A stretch of DNA of 64,000 nt from Mucidula mucida (GCA_015501055.1 JADNYV010000008.1:372001-436000); one strand, 5' to 3'; shown: positions 1-12,747, numbered from the stretch's first letter. Numbers and translations are program-made. Notes: generated by a model not told the origin, from the letters alone.

Positions 1-1397
1 CCACGCGACCCGCTCGTCGCGCAAAGAAACTTTCGAACGCAAAGGCGCAAGATGCCAAGAAGATAGCCAGCATGGATGAGATGAATACCGGACGTTCCCC
101 AAATCGTCTGAGCACTCGTCCCATGAAAAGGATCTGTAAAGTTGCATTCAGCAATCCCCAGACACCCAGTATCAGACCAATTTCGAAAGGACTGAATCCT
201 AGTCCGCCAACTTCAATCGAGGTTGAGAACATCAAGGGCATCAAAACCGTGCTACCCATGGAAAGAAAAGCCAGAGCACAGTAATTGATGACCGTAAGCA
301 TCAGATTTTTGTTGAAGAATTCGCCAACGCCTGGTGTTTCTATCTGAATTTGAGGGCTTGCAGATTCAACGCCGTTGCTGTCGCTGTCGAGTAAACCAGT
401 CCTCTCGTCGAGTATGATTTTGCGTTTCTCGAGGACCAATGGATGTGTCTGTACATATTCAGACACTGACATGAACAAAAGAAGAATGTGCACTTACTTC
501 TTGAAGGCTATATAGAGCACAAAGATATACCACAAACGAAAACGAAGCTGCTATAGCGCAGGGTAGCAGATACGGATAAACGACAAATATCGTCATTTTC
601 CTCAAAATTTCGGGCCAACGCTGGGCAGGATCAGCAAGAAAACCTCCAATGATAGGACTGGAAACCTGATCAGACTCCTAGATGATAATGCAGAAATGAA
701 AGTCATACCCAATGGCATTGCCACATGATGGGCATTATAGCAAAGGCATCTCCAATGTTGGTTGAGTCAGTCATCTGAAATGTTAAAGTCAGAGATGAGT
801 TACTTTCAATGAGCTGAGGCGGTTCACCTCAGCTAGAACAGTCTTGGACACGCCTGCAATGTCGTTCAAGCACTGATGACGAGAACTACACCAGTGACAC
901 AAACCTATATTGCCGTTGAAGATGCCCTGAAAAGCTCGAAAGATTACGAGCCACCAAAAATTCGATGAGAGCCCAAAACCCAGAAGCGACAGTGCCAGCC
1001 CTAGAGGACCCCATAGTAGTACTGGTCGACGTCCGTAAAGATCCGATGCTCGACTCCACTGAGGTTTGTCAGGCTCTACGCGGTATAGGAAATTCGAGGC
1101 CTACCAGGAATACACTGAGGCATTCTGCCGCAAAGAATACAGATCCTTGAAGTAACAATCAGTGATGTTACAAATATACGCAAATCGTTAGGCGTTGACG
1201 ATGACACCTGCGTAGTATCCAACTCTGCTTTGATCTCGAGCACCGTCCGAATCCAACATGCGAGCAATCAGTTCCGGTAGATAAGGATAGATCACCGTCG
1301 CCGCGAATGGTTCAGCCAATTGAATGGCATAGACAATGGTAAGTTGCCATTTTGGAAAAGGCGTTCTGCCTGGCCTAGTGTGCACCTCGGCGTCCAT
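1..1397 (-). CDS. MFS transporter, 5' part of gene (runs off left edge)
   Basis: Major facilitator superfamily permease, probably a proton-driven drug or metabolite exporter of the plasma or vacuolar membrane. The first exon (1397 down to about 1200) reads MDAEVHTRPGRTPFPKWQL followed by a membrane segment with LAEPFAATVIYPYLPELI, the usual first helix of this fungal MFS group, and ends with GYYAGVIVNA before an intron. Further exons around 1130-960, 930-600 and 290-1 continue with hydrophobic segments; the last one contains GFSPFEIGLILGVWGLLNA and RVLRRFGERPVF, typical of the C-terminal half. The gene is divergent from the HypX-like gene. The stop lies beyond position 1. Family call is firm; substrate is unknown. 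Confidence 0.8.
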
Positions 1398-2582
1398 GGC
1401 GGTTCAAGTACAAGCTATGTGAAGAACGAAAAAATGAGTCAGAAGGTCAAAGGCGTGAGAATCGACGCGTAGCTCACAACCCTGCGCCGAAGAGTCAGTG
1501 ATGGGCTGAATGACATGGGGGAAAAGGTCTTCTGGAATCCTGTAAACTGAACGTATCCCGTTGAATCCAGTGGAAAAAGTCTTTGGAGGCAGGTTGGAGG
1601 TGTGACAATGAGGAGGGCGAGTAGCGATGACCAAAGCTTGAAAACCAAAGTAAGAAAACTTGTATTGTACACCTTCACGATTACAAAGATAGGTGAAGAT
1701 GCGGTAACGAGGAGAGGAGGAGGAGAACATGGAGGTAAGTACAAGGCTGGTACAAGGCAGACAATCAGTCTAGAGCCGCAGCCAAACAACGCGTGGAATC
1801 GGGACCAAACATTGTCAACAAAAAAACCTTCTCTGCTCCAGCCCCCATATCCGAAATACTCTTGAGAGATTGACTCACTGTGCAAGCGTTTCTATGCTAG
1901 ACTGTGGGGCCTTCTTGTTCTTCTACTTGCCGGATTCGGGCGGGTATCTGGAAATATTTCCACTGTAGTCACCTAGTTCGAATTCAGGACTTGTGTTCAC
2001 TGGGAACTCCCTAAACTGCTTTCGCCTAAATTTACACCGAGCAGTTCTGGATGTACGTCAACGTATACAGAACGGTCGTCCTCGATACGTCAGGCAGGCG
2101 TTCTATGCCCATCGTGCAAGGTCTTCAACAGCACGAAGAGCATGCTCAAAAGATGCAGACATGGTCTAGGTCGTATTTGCATCAATTCATGTCAAGCCAC
2201 AGCAATGTTCCAGCTTGCCGCATCTCCTTTGGCGTCGCCAACTCAATTGCGATCGGACGACGATGCATCAGAAACGGGCCGCTAGCTTTCGTTAGATCTC
2301 ACCATGGGGTTGCGAGGTTGATATTTGGATGGATCTAGTTTGTTTACTTCCCGTTTTTTCTCATTGAATCGACAGTTAATTCTGCCTTGTTGACGTTTCT
2401 AGATGCGTACTATACTTTCGGCTTCGAATTCAACCACTAGGCACCGTTATACTCCGTAAACCATGCACCCAATCAGAAATTGGAAAGCGCCCATACTTAT
2501 AAGCTTGGTCTCGCCTCACATTTTCTCTGAGAGGCTCCCAGAAATCTTTTGCGTCTTGTTCACCTCTGCCTTTCGGATTACC
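1398..2582. other. Intergenic region between divergent MFS and HypX-like genes
   Basis: About 1.2 kb holding the two divergent promoters. Open frames on the minus strand (1404-1885) are Cys/Phe/Leu-rich and show no family features. I see no convincing gene or repeat. Confidence 0.5.
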
Positions 2583-5500
2583 ATGAAACTCTTGTTCTTT
2601 GTCACTGCCCATAACTCTCTTTCTCAGCGTCTCTACACCTTACTGTCGGCGCGTACATTACCTCGTCGTTTGCCCGGAATTTCGTCTGGCGGGCAACCAA
2701 CACAGGTATTATCCGAATGCTGTATAAAAACCCGTCGGCCGACTGAATGGCTTTTCTATAGACTTCGAGTCATTCTCCCTTGCACTCACATACCGTCGCA
2801 GTCGAATATGCAATTCGCCCCGACACGATGGCGGAAGCTGCAGAGATATTCCAGCCCGATCTGATTATTTGCCCATTTCTGACCAAGAAGGTGGCGCGAC
2901 AATACAACTTGTCTGCTTATCTGATCGTCTAACAGGTCCCTGACGCTGTCTACAACCGATGGTTGACGTTGATTGTACATCCTGGCGCACCGGGCGATGC
3001 TGGCCCATCCGCTTTGGACTTCGTTTTGGCCGGAGACGACGGTAAAGAGCCTGACGCCAAGCGGGCACTTGATGCACTTCTGGACAGCGAAAAAGCCGAA
3101 CGAAAGGAGTGGGCTGTCACCGTTCTCGCTGTAAGTCTATATTTGTTCCTGCCTGCTATGCATGCCATTTAAACGTCATGTAGGCTATTGAAGAACTCGA
3201 CGCCGGTCCAGTCTGGGCCTATGCGAGTTTCGACGTTCCCAAGAATATCTCAAAGTCAGAACTCTACCGAGGACCAGTGTCTACCGCCGCAGTTGCTGCT
3301 GTCTTGACTGCCATCAGGCGAATCGAGACTGCCGCCGCCGCTCGGGATGACAAGGTAAACGCACTACCGTTCCTCTAAAGCTCGGCTGACGTTTGTATAT
3401 TAGTTGATTAAACCTTCATTGGTCCCGCCTGCTGATGCATCGTTCTCTGTGAGCACGTATCGTCCTTTCCCGAAGAACACGACCCACACGCGTCCGATAC
3501 TTCCTGCCGCTGCGAGGGCCCTCTCTCCACTCACTGCTACAGCATCACACTTTGCTCGTCTTCTTCGCTCTGCCGATTCTCAACCTGGCGTTCTATCCAA
3601 TGCTCTTAGTCCACCTGGCAAGGCAAACAAGCTCTTTCTGTACGGCGGCAAGTTTGTCGAACCTGTTCCCGCGCATCTTGTCAAGCCCGGTAAAATTGTT
3701 GCTCACCGAGATGGTGCCGTTTTCCTCTGTTGTGCAGACGGCAATGGGGTGTGGATTACTCATATTCGTCAACCGCGCGCCAAGGCGGACACTATCAGGA
3801 CTTTACATCCGAAGGTCCCCACAATTATGGGCCTCCAGTCGTTGAAATGGGCCGCTCCATTGGGGCTCGACGATCCTACTCAAGTCCAGGACTGGACGTT
3901 CCAGAACTGGGAGAAGAGAGAGGGAGCACTTCAGAACGTGTGGGTTGAGGAAGAGAAGATCGGCGATTCTCTCGTTGCCTACGTTTATTTTCCGTTCTAG
4001 TACGTCTTTCTCTACGATTGGTTGAAAATGCGTTGCTCAGCTCGTTTCAGTAATGGAGCCAGTGACACCCAACAGTGCGTGCAGTTGCGCAAGGCTATTG
4101 AATGGGCCTCGCGTGTGCGTACTCCACAGGAGGAGAAGGACAAGGGTCAACTGAAAGCGCTGGTGTTGATGGTACGTTACCACAGTCCGATGACTGCAGA
4201 AGAGTCATGGTATTATTTCACAGGGTGGCGATGGTTATTTCTCGAATGGAATACATGTAAGATCGGCAAGCATGGAACCTCAACACGAGCTCATTGTGAT
4301 TTTAACTAGGTCGGCGTCATCGAAGCAGCCATTAATCCAGCACAGGAATCTTGGTATGTTGCCGCCAGTTAAAATCTCCGTGACGTTGAGATCGAGATTA
4401 TTAGGGACAATATCAACGCCATTGACGATGTAGTTGAAGCTGTAATGTCATTCCCAGGTGGAATGCCCCCACCATTCGCCAAATACCCTGGGATCCCAGA
4501 ACCCCGGGAGAATGTTCCCTCGCTAGCAGAGCGTGGTGTCTTGACTATCTCTGTTATACGCGGAAACTGTGCGGCTGGTGGTCTCGCTGTCGCTACTGCT
4601 GCCGATGTACGTGCTCTTACCTTTTGGTGTGTCCATGCTCACGTCCCGGAAGGTCGTTTTGTGCGCTGAGCGTGCCGTTATAAACCCGACGTACCGAGGA
4701 ATGGGTCTTTTTGGTTCTGTGCGTTATACTGAATCTAGGATTCTGTCATCTGATGGCATTGTGTGTATAGGAATATCACCGCTTCAGCTGGTTCGAGCGC
4801 TGTCCAGATGCAGAGGAATACATAAGGGCTATGATTCCTATCGGAGCGGAGGTCAGTACTTTGATCGCAAAAATGTCGAGCTGTGTTTACATTGGCTATA
4901 GGAGGCCCGAGATGCTGGTTTTGTTGATACCATCTTGCATGCATCAAGTCCAGACGAGATCGAGCTCTCTGCCAAAGCACATATTCGCAGCCTTGTTTCG
5001 TCTCCGTACTCTGCGGCAGTTGATTTCCCGACCGCTCCTTGGTGTGCAGCGGCACAGAAAATCGACCCATCTCCGTCGACTTCTTTGGTCTCCGGGTTGC
5101 TCCAAAACAAGTTGGCATTCTTGAGTACTCTTGATCGACCTTTGCGCTGGTACCGTGCTCTGGAACTGCAACAGATGGCGCTTGACTTTTGGCACCCAGT
5201 CAGGTCTCAACGATATCATTCTCGCCGTGCAGCCTTTGCGCGTAAGATTGCGCCGCAATCGACGCCTCTTCGTTTTGCGACCTTCCGTCGTCGAAATGGT
5301 GAAGTCGACGAAGAGGAAGCGGACGAGTTTGATGATGCACCTGGGTGGACGCCAGAGGAGGCTTGGGGCTGGGCCGGAATGAGGGTGCCCGAAGTACTTT
5401 CTATCAGGTCGTCGTCTTCATCGTCCTCGTCAGCTTCGGAACCTACGACTATCGTGAACTCGCCAGTCAAAGAGATGACGTCCTATTTCAAGGCTTCGAC

Positions 5501-5627
5501 TTTGGATGATGCGCTCAGCGAGAAGCTGAGTATTGCGCCGACTTTTAACAGGGGCAATGCAGTTGGTACCGATGCTGCATTCCAAGAAGTTTTGTATACC
5601 TGCTATTATGATGGCGCAAGGGAGTAA
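2583..5627 (+). CDS. HypX/HoxX-like protein: formyltransferase + enoyl-CoA-hydratase fusion
   Basis: Homologue of the bacterial hydrogenase maturation factor HypX, whose N-terminal formyltransferase domain passes a formyl group from N10-formyl-tetrahydrofolate to CoA and whose C-terminal crotonase-fold domain releases CO from formyl-CoA. The start at 2583 gives MKLLFFVTAHNSLSQRLY, the family's typical opening, spliced to VEYAIRPDTMAEAAEIFQPD and then LIICPFLTKK. The exon at 2936 contains the formyltransferase signature HPGAPGDAGPSALDF. The second half has GDGYFSNGIHVGVIEA, ESWDNINAIDDVVEAV, the oxyanion-type RGNCAAGGLAVATAADVV, and NPTYRGMGLFGSEY. About 12 exons, all in frame, give roughly 800 residues, longer than bacterial HypX (about 560-600), with an acidic, Ser-rich C-terminal extension. 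No hydrogenase gene is nearby, so the physiological role is unknown; CO or formyl-CoA chemistry is inference. Confidence 0.88.
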
Positions 5628-6007
5628 ATGTAGCCAAGTTTGTCAACAATGTAAATTACCAACAGTCGTCTTATGAGTCGATGTGTCAGGATCTACTTTA
5701 GCTGTTGTGGGGACTCGCGATTCAATGTGAGAGCTGACGCGTCGAGCACGGCGCTGATGTACTTAGCAGTCCAATGAACGCCTCCATGAGGAAGCGGAGC
5801 TAGTTTTGTGATCGTAGTTGCGAGAGCGTCATTACTAAGGTCAGGAACTGAGGATAGTAACAAATGCTGTGCAATGATAAACAAGCGCTTTGGCCTCCAA
5901 CTGTTCTTGCAACACTCATCGCCTGCAACGCCAGTGTGAAATCGTGGCGCGTCGTGAGCACGCCCATTCCTCGCCCACCGCCGCTCTTATGGCCAGCTCC
6001 AGCAGGT
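5628..6007. other. Intergenic region, HypX-like to Rsp5
   Basis: About 380 bp. It probably holds the HypX 3' end and the Rsp5 promoter, and may contain an extra upstream Rsp5 exon, since the Rsp5 N-terminus is not certain. Nothing else is seen. Confidence 0.4.
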
Positions 6008-8789
6008 ATGATATCCACTGCCCTGCAGCAACCACGGCGCTTAAGACAACCCAGATCGAATGATCCCGACCGTTCCATTCGAGTTACCTGTGCGCATTCC
6101 TCGTCGTAGTATATATCCCAGCCTGAACGTCGTCAACAGTGTTCGGTGCCCATGGTTTAGTCAAGCGAGATTTGCTTGGCCTGCCCGACCCGTTTGCGGT
6201 CCTGACCGTTGACGGCGAGCAGACGAGCTCAACTTCTGTCACGAAAAAGTCGTTGAGCCCGTCGTGGAACCAGACTTTTGAGATGTGAGTAGCCGTGGCT
6301 GTTGATCGAGAGCTATATCTAATGCTATTCAAGCAACGTGAAGCCGTCTTCGATGGTTGCCATCCAAGTCTTTGACTACCGCAAGTTCAAAAAGCGCGAC
6401 CAAGGTGTTTATTATTTGACTTCCTTCCGTTAACTTTGACCCATAAATGTACAGGTTTTCTGGGAATCATTAATATCAGCGGCTCCGAGGCCATATCGCA
6501 TGCGCAGAATCATAAGGGTGTGTGCTATGCTGCAGAAACAGCATAGCATTTCCTGACTCTTCGTTGTAGAAATGATAACAAAAGACCTCACTATGTCCAG
6601 CAACAACCTTCCTGTTTATGGGCGTCTCATCTTTGGATTCTCGCTTTTAACTGAACCGATTCCTGCTGCACCTGCTGCTACCGATACCGATACATTCACC
6701 ATGTCTGCCGCCGACGCTGCCCACATCTCTGCTGCGAACGCGAATAACCAGGGTCTCCGCGGTGTGGGCCGCACTGGTGATGACCATCTCCGTCCCTCCA
6801 CTTCGCAGCACCCTCTGGCTTCTCCATCTTTACGAGCTTCCGCTAGTCATACCACCCTACGGCCTGAACCCCCAAGAGCTGCTCCCTCTACTAGCCCTTC
6901 CGCGACCTCACGACCAGTCTCGGCCATTGCTACAGATGACTCTCTTCCGGCAGGTTGGGAGCGTCGCACCGACCCACAAGGGCGTGCTTACTACGTTGAT
7001 CACAACACACGAACAACAACCTGGCATCGTCCCCAATTCCCGAACCAACAGCCGCCTCGACACCCAACATCGCCTGCCGCAGCACCTGCTGTCAACTTGA
7101 ACCCGCCTCCCGCTCATACTGTTACTACCTCTGCGACCTCGCCCACCAGCATCACTGATATACCTTTGCCCACCGGATGGGAAGAGCGGCGCACCCCAGA
7201 AGGGCGGCCGTACTTCGTTGACCATCACACGCGGACGACGACTTGGGTTGATCCACGACGCAATACAGCCGCTCCCGTTGCCTTGCCTCCTTCAAACACT
7301 CAACAGCTCGGACCATTACCTTCGGGTTGGGAGATGCGTCTGACATCAACCAGCCGTGTCTATTTTGTAGATCACAACACTCGAACGACGTCATGGGAAG
7401 ATCCTCGGTTACCTGGTGCTGTTGATGATAATGCGCCACAGTATAAGCGCGATTATCGACGCAAGGTTGTGTACTTCCGAAGTCAGCCGAAGATGCGGGT
7501 CTTACCCGGAAAGGTTGACATCAAGGTCAAACGAACGCGTATACTGGAAGACAGTTACACTTCTGTCATGGAGAAGACTGGAGAAGAGCTGAAGAAGAGA
7601 CTGATAGTAAACTTTGACGGTGAAGATGGATTGGATTATGGAGGCGTCTCAAGGTGATTTTGCTTTCATTTCCCTGGTCTTTTTTCTTACTGTTCGTCTA
7701 GAGAATGGTTCTTCCTCTTATCACACGAGATTTTCAATCCCAGCTATGGTTTATTCCAATATTCGACCCACGACAATTACACGCTGCAAATCAATCACCA
7801 ATCCTACATTAACCCTGACCATTTGAGCTACTTCAAATTCATCGGGCGATGCTTAGGTCTGGCCATCTTCCACCGCCGGTTCCTCGATGCATATTTCGTC
7901 CCAAGCTTCTATAAGATGATGCTTGGAAAGCACATGTCTCTAGTGGACTTGGAGAGTATAGATGCGGACCTTCACAGATCATTATTGTGGATGCTGTAAG
8001 TCATTCTCGTCTTTATTATCTTGGAGAAAACCTCTCAATATCGTATAGCGACAATGACATAACAGACGTGTTGGAAGAGACTTTCACGACAACGGAGGAT
8101 CGTTTTGGAGAGCTAGTGACAATGGAGTTGAAGCCGGGAGGCGAAAACATCCCTGTTACAGAGGCGAACAAGGTTGAATACGTGGATGCTGTCGTGGCAT
8201 ATCGAATCTCGACACGGGTCAAGGAGCAGTTTAGTGCGTTCATGAGCGGTCTTTTAGAGCTCATACCATCAGATCTTATCAACGTATTTGACGAACGAGA
8301 GCTAGAATTGCTCATCGGAGGCATGGCTGAGATTGACATGTGAGTATCATCTCATTTGAGTGATGACGCATGTACTGACAAACGACGTAGGGATGATTGG
8401 ACCAAGTTTACCGACTACCGGGGCTATGAGAAGACGGACCAAGTGATAGAGTGGTTCTGGCAGTGCATCAGGTCTTGGCCGGCTGAGCGCAAGTCGCGGT
8501 TGTTGCAGTTCACGACTGGGACGTCTCGCGTGCCTGTGAATGGCTTCAAGGATCTGCAAGGATCTGATGGGCCCAGACGGTTTACTATTGAGAAGTCGGG
8601 CGATCCGCAAGGGCTTCCACGGAGCCATACGTGCTTCAACCGCCTCGACTTGCCACCATATCAGGATTATGAGAGTTTAGAGACGAAGTTGATCTATGCC
8701 ATCGAGTATGTCCTTCCTTTAACCTCTAGCTTTGCAGAGATACTGATAGTTTGTGTTACAGGGAGACGGAAGGTTTCGGGCAAGAGTGA
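6008..8789 (+). CDS. RSP5: HECT-type E3 ubiquitin ligase Rsp5/NEDD4
   Basis: Ubiquitin ligase that marks plasma-membrane transporters and other proteins for endocytosis and degradation. Domains in order: an N-terminal C2 domain (SIRVT spliced to [19 protein letters not shown], then [19 protein letters not shown]); three WW domains ([60 protein letters not shown]); and a HECT domain ending in the catalytic cysteine motif [12 protein letters not shown] and the terminal EETEGFGQE, exactly where Rsp5 ends. The last intron splits a Glu codon (donor at about 8706, acceptor before 8762). The start at 6008 is only the nearest in-frame Met; another upstream exon is possible. Everything after the C2 domain reads cleanly. 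Confidence 0.95.
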
Positions 8790-9585
8790 ACTTTCTTGGA
8801 TATACAGGGGATATCTTCATTTCGAGCTACTGTACATGCTTCCTGTATCATTAATTATTGGCTATGCTTTCGATTATGTTAGCGGACTCAGTAACATCGT
8901 ACATCGTATCAAAGTGATGTTGCTTCGTAGAGTTGAGTTTCGGCATACTCCGAGACAAACCTCAAATCGGGCGACGCGAGCTGGCAGGTCTTACCTGAGT
9001 CTTACGCGATCTTCTCCTCACCAATCATGGTCGCGAGGAAATACTCATCTCGATGTTCCAAGGTCTTCCAAAAAGCTGTACAGCTGCCACCGTGCACGTC
9101 GTCAGAACGTCTTGAATCCCTCCCTCCTAGCCCTGCTCCTCAACGATTTTCCCACCGGAATGGTTCAAACTCCCTCCCGGAACGTTTCCTCCGGTGTCGC
9201 GCCAAATCTGGTGTGGCGGACAACACTTCCGCCCAAGTCCGGTTGAAAAGTTTCCAGAATCTCATGCCGGCTAAATCCGGCCGCTCCGGTTGTTCGAACC
9301 TGAGTGGCTTTGTTCGCCACATTTATCGAATGCTAGATAACTCGACCTTTCTCGCTTCTTTATGCTGCACAGACTGCATAAATTGAATGCTTTTAATGGT
9401 GGCAGGATCCAATGGCAGAGAGGCAAGGTGCCGGAGCACTTTGTTTTTCGGCATTGACTGTGGACTGTTAAGCCAAAAAGTCGAACAATGGGCATAGGCC
9501 CGATCCACGGCTTTTGCACCCGCGTGGTATATAGTCAAACTCATCCTTCCACGTTCACCACTTAACCACCTACATCGAGTACGCC
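8790..9585. other. Intergenic region, Rsp5 to RasGEF
   Basis: About 800 bp with no gene I can support. Between about 9150 and 9295 there are at least seven CCGG sites, denser than elsewhere in the window. The sequence before 9586 has a good start context (GCCATGGC). Confidence 0.4.
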
Positions 9586-12419
9586 ATGGCTTCCCCCGAG
9601 AAACCTACCGCACAGAAACCCAAGAAGATCAGCGATCGCAAGATGCACATCGTCACCAATGGTCCTGTCATAGTTGGGCCTCCCGGCTCTGAGTGCAGCA
9701 AAGAACCTGCCTCGCCGTCGCCTACGAACCATCTCGTTGTTCTCCCCCAATCTATTCCCAAGTTCTCCAAGAAGTACATCCCTCGGCAGCATCCCTCTGT
9801 CGAGATCATTGGCGCGCGCCTGCGCCAGTGCAAAGACATAGGGTCGTTCGCCTCCCTCGCGCGAGTGTTCAACAGCGTCGTGCAAGGCAATATCCTTCCG
9901 TCTATTGCTGGACTCCCGTTTATCGACAAGGCCGACGATGAGTACCGCGCGCGTGAGTTCATTGTCACCGACAGATGCCGTATGCTCCTTGAGCAAGTGA
10001 ACAAACGTCGGTCGACGCATGTCGGCGATGTCGCCTCCTGTATCACGAAGGCCTTGGCTTTGCTGGACATGATATTCGACGCCTTGAACGAACTCATTCA
10101 CGTCGCGGAGCAGCTGTTCTTTGCGGGAAAGCCGCTCCCTAGCATTCCCGAGGTAGCGCTCGACGGCGCCTGCTCTCTCATAGAGAGCATTGAGATCTCT
10201 TCTGAGGAACACGACGAAGATGCCCAGATGGCGCGCCGTTCACTCAGCGTCATCGTCGAGGACGTCCTTATCGAAAGTACCCAGCCAGTGTTGGACTCGG
10301 ACAATCGCAATTCCACCGCCTTCAGTATCATTGATTATCCCACTGAAGAGAAACGCGCTGTGCACTTTGCCGATCCCTCGTCCCCCGGGCCTCGTCGGCA
10401 GCGCTCCATAGACCGCTTCGGGATCTCTCAGCGACTCTACCAGCTCCAGCAAGTCGTACAGAGATCGAAGAGCTCCTTGACCCTTCGTTCGTTTTCGAGT
10501 CGGAACTCGACGAAGACATTCCCCATCGACTACGAGCTCGAGGATGAACGCACGGTTTCCTGGAAGGAGACCAACTCCGTCAGGTCGCTCAAGACGCCGT
10601 ACTCCCTCAGGCAGTCCTGCTTGTTCTCCTTCCTCGAGGGAGAACCCCGCGTCGACATGCCCATGCCCTCCTACGGCGACGTGTACACCGATCCGGAGGG
10701 CAAGTTGATGCAGACGTCATTCGACGCCTTCTTCCTCCAAGTCACCTCCAACTTGGTCCTCGAGAAACCGTACCTCATCCCGTTCTTCTTCCGCTGCTTC
10801 CGGTACTTCTCGACCGCTAAGCAGCTGGCGACAAAGCTCGAGGCGAGGTTTTGCGAGGACCCTCCTGATACACTCACGCCAGAGCAGTTGAAGGTGTGGG
10901 TCCGCTCGAACGAAGGCACCAAGCACCGCGTGCGCAATCTCCTGCAGACGTGGCTCGAGGTGTTCTGGGAGCCCGAACTAGACGAAGAGGCCGTGGCCTC
11001 GCTGCTCCAGTTTTCCTTGACGCAGCTGCATAAGCTCAACGACGCGAACACTGTGAGAGTCTTCACTCTGATCATCAGAGCTGGCAAGGGATTCAAGTCG
11101 CGCGCGGCCCATCTCAAGAGTGTGCGTGCGATTATCAAGAAAGGGGATATAGTCCCAGCTCCGAGGCCTACTGCGTTCCACTTCGACATTGACCGCTACA
11201 CAAACGTTATCTTGTCGTTGAAGATGTTCATGTGCGAGAGCGGCCGGGAGGAGCTCGCCCGTCAGCTGACAATTCGCACTGCTGGTATTTTCGTACAGCT
11301 GGACGCTACGGAGGCTGCGCGGGCGTGGTTTTTGGATGTTCCCCCTCCCAAAAGCGTTAAGCTAGTGCTCAATGCGCTATTCGATTGGAACAACCGGCTT
11401 TCGCTTTTTGTCACTAGCACGATCCTCCAGGCTGCAGAGCATTCTGTGGGTACGCAGACCTCGGTGCTTTCCTTCTGGATGGATATCGTCATGGTAAGCG
11501 TCTCTCTTATTCTGGGATTCTTCAAGTGTATTTATTGACTATATGTGTAGGAGCTCTTGCGGCTCAACAACATAAACGGCGCCGTCGCGGTGTTCCAAGG
11601 TGTTGATTCCACGACAGCACGGCGCGCCAAGAAAGCCATCTTTGTTCGTCTTCATTCTTGCATACGTTGTCCTAGAGCTCATGTTTTGACAGGCTGTCGA
11701 TCTTGCCCACAAGACCATTCATCGTATCATCTATAAATTGTTCTTCACTTTCGGTGCCAAAGCCGATTATAACAGTGTCCTCGCTGGCCTTCGCGCAAAG
11801 GCTGTTCCGCATCTGCCTGTTCTCGGTTAGTTCACTTGACCTGGAACTCATTTCTCATTAGCTGACGTATTGTGTGATAGATGATTTCAAAAAGAACCTG
11901 GCGGGCGCAAAGTACTCTCATGATTCGACCTTGAGCACTCTGCCACCCAACGTTATCAATTTCATGCCGTACCATGTCGTCAACACCACTATAGAAGGTG
12001 GGCTAGTAGTCAACTACGAAATGCATTGGAAGCTCATGGTTTCTTAGCTATCGAAGCGTCCCAACAGCTTGAATACAAGTTCTCCGCCGATTCGTCCATT
12101 CAGATCTGGCTCGACAGAGCTCTTGCACCTTTCACTGCTCCAAACGCCGGACAGGTCTTGGATGAACAAAGGTACTTGTGTCTTTCAATACACGTTGATA
12201 AAGCTTACGTCTGTTTTTTATAGCGAAAAGCTCCACCCTCGCATTCCAGAGTACCAAAGCATCGACGCTTGGACGCACTCACTTTCCAATAAGAAGCCCG
12301 AGCCTATTGCTAGGATTCGTATCAATTTCGACAAGATCTTTGCGATCCACCAACATGATGAAGATCCCCAAGGCTCGAAAGAGCGACGCGCCGCAATTGC
12401 GATGCTTCAAGCACGTTAA
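9586..12419 (+). CDS. Ras guanine-nucleotide exchange factor (RasGEF_N + RasGEF)
   Basis: Predicted exchange factor activating a Ras-type GTPase. The long first exon (about 636 codons) has a Pro/Ser-rich head, helical and low-complexity stretches, then a RasGEF_N module (about residues 365-460: SFDAFFLQVTSNLVLEKPYL, FFFRCFRYFSTAKQLATKLE). The catalytic RasGEF region starts near residue 525 (FHFDIDRYTNVILSLKMFM, EELARQLTIRTAGIF) and goes on over five more exons with ELLRLNNINGAVAVFQGVDS, AVPHLPVLDDFKKNLAG and QQLEYKFSADSSIQIWL. Length is about 855 residues. The catalytic region is divergent from Cdc25/Sos (for example AAEHSVGTQTSVLSFWMDIV where others have a conserved Arg-Ala-rich helix). Which Ras it serves, and full activity, are unknown. 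Frames are clean throughout. Confidence 0.85.
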
Positions 12420-12747
12420 GCGCTAGACTACGTTTATTTCTTTATTGCTTCATTTATTCTGTCTCTTCTTTCTTCTTTTCTCGTCCCACTCACTGTCACT
12501 CGTTTTTCTTGTTTTCGCCCAACTGTCACGCTCATTATCTGCATCCTCTCAGCTTTCTCCTCGTTTTTGTTTTCTGCTCTGATAACCACGTCCACTCAAT
12601 CGCATTATATTGTAGCCTTATACAACATACACACTCCTTACCCCACTGTCGTTTTGCATTGAATATACTTCTTTTCTCCCAGATGTACATAGTAGCGCAT
12701 GGCATAATCATGTAAGAACATCATAGACAACGACCGAGAGAGTACAT
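12420..12747. other. Convergent 3' region between RasGEF and RPL17
   Basis: About 330 bp of T- and C-rich sequence between two converging genes, fitting shared 3' untranslated regions. No gene seen. Confidence 0.5.

Noticed and set aside
1404..1885. Overlapping minus-strand open frames upstream of the MFS gene
   Set aside because: Composition is Cys/Ser/Phe-rich without domain features, two frames overlap, and the MFS start at 1397 already has the normal family N-terminus.
2717..2730. TATAAAA-like sequence before the exon at about 2810
   Set aside because: It lies inside the first intron of the HypX-like gene once the MKLLFFVTAHNSLSQ start at 2583 is accepted.
9288..9303. GGTTGTTCGAACC resembling a tRNA T-arm
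   Set aside because: No matching acceptor, D or anticodon stems in the flanks.
9027..9386. Plus-strand open frame between Rsp5 and RasGEF
   Set aside because: Ser/Arg-rich with no recognisable features; Rsp5 already ends at its family-typical terminus at 8789.
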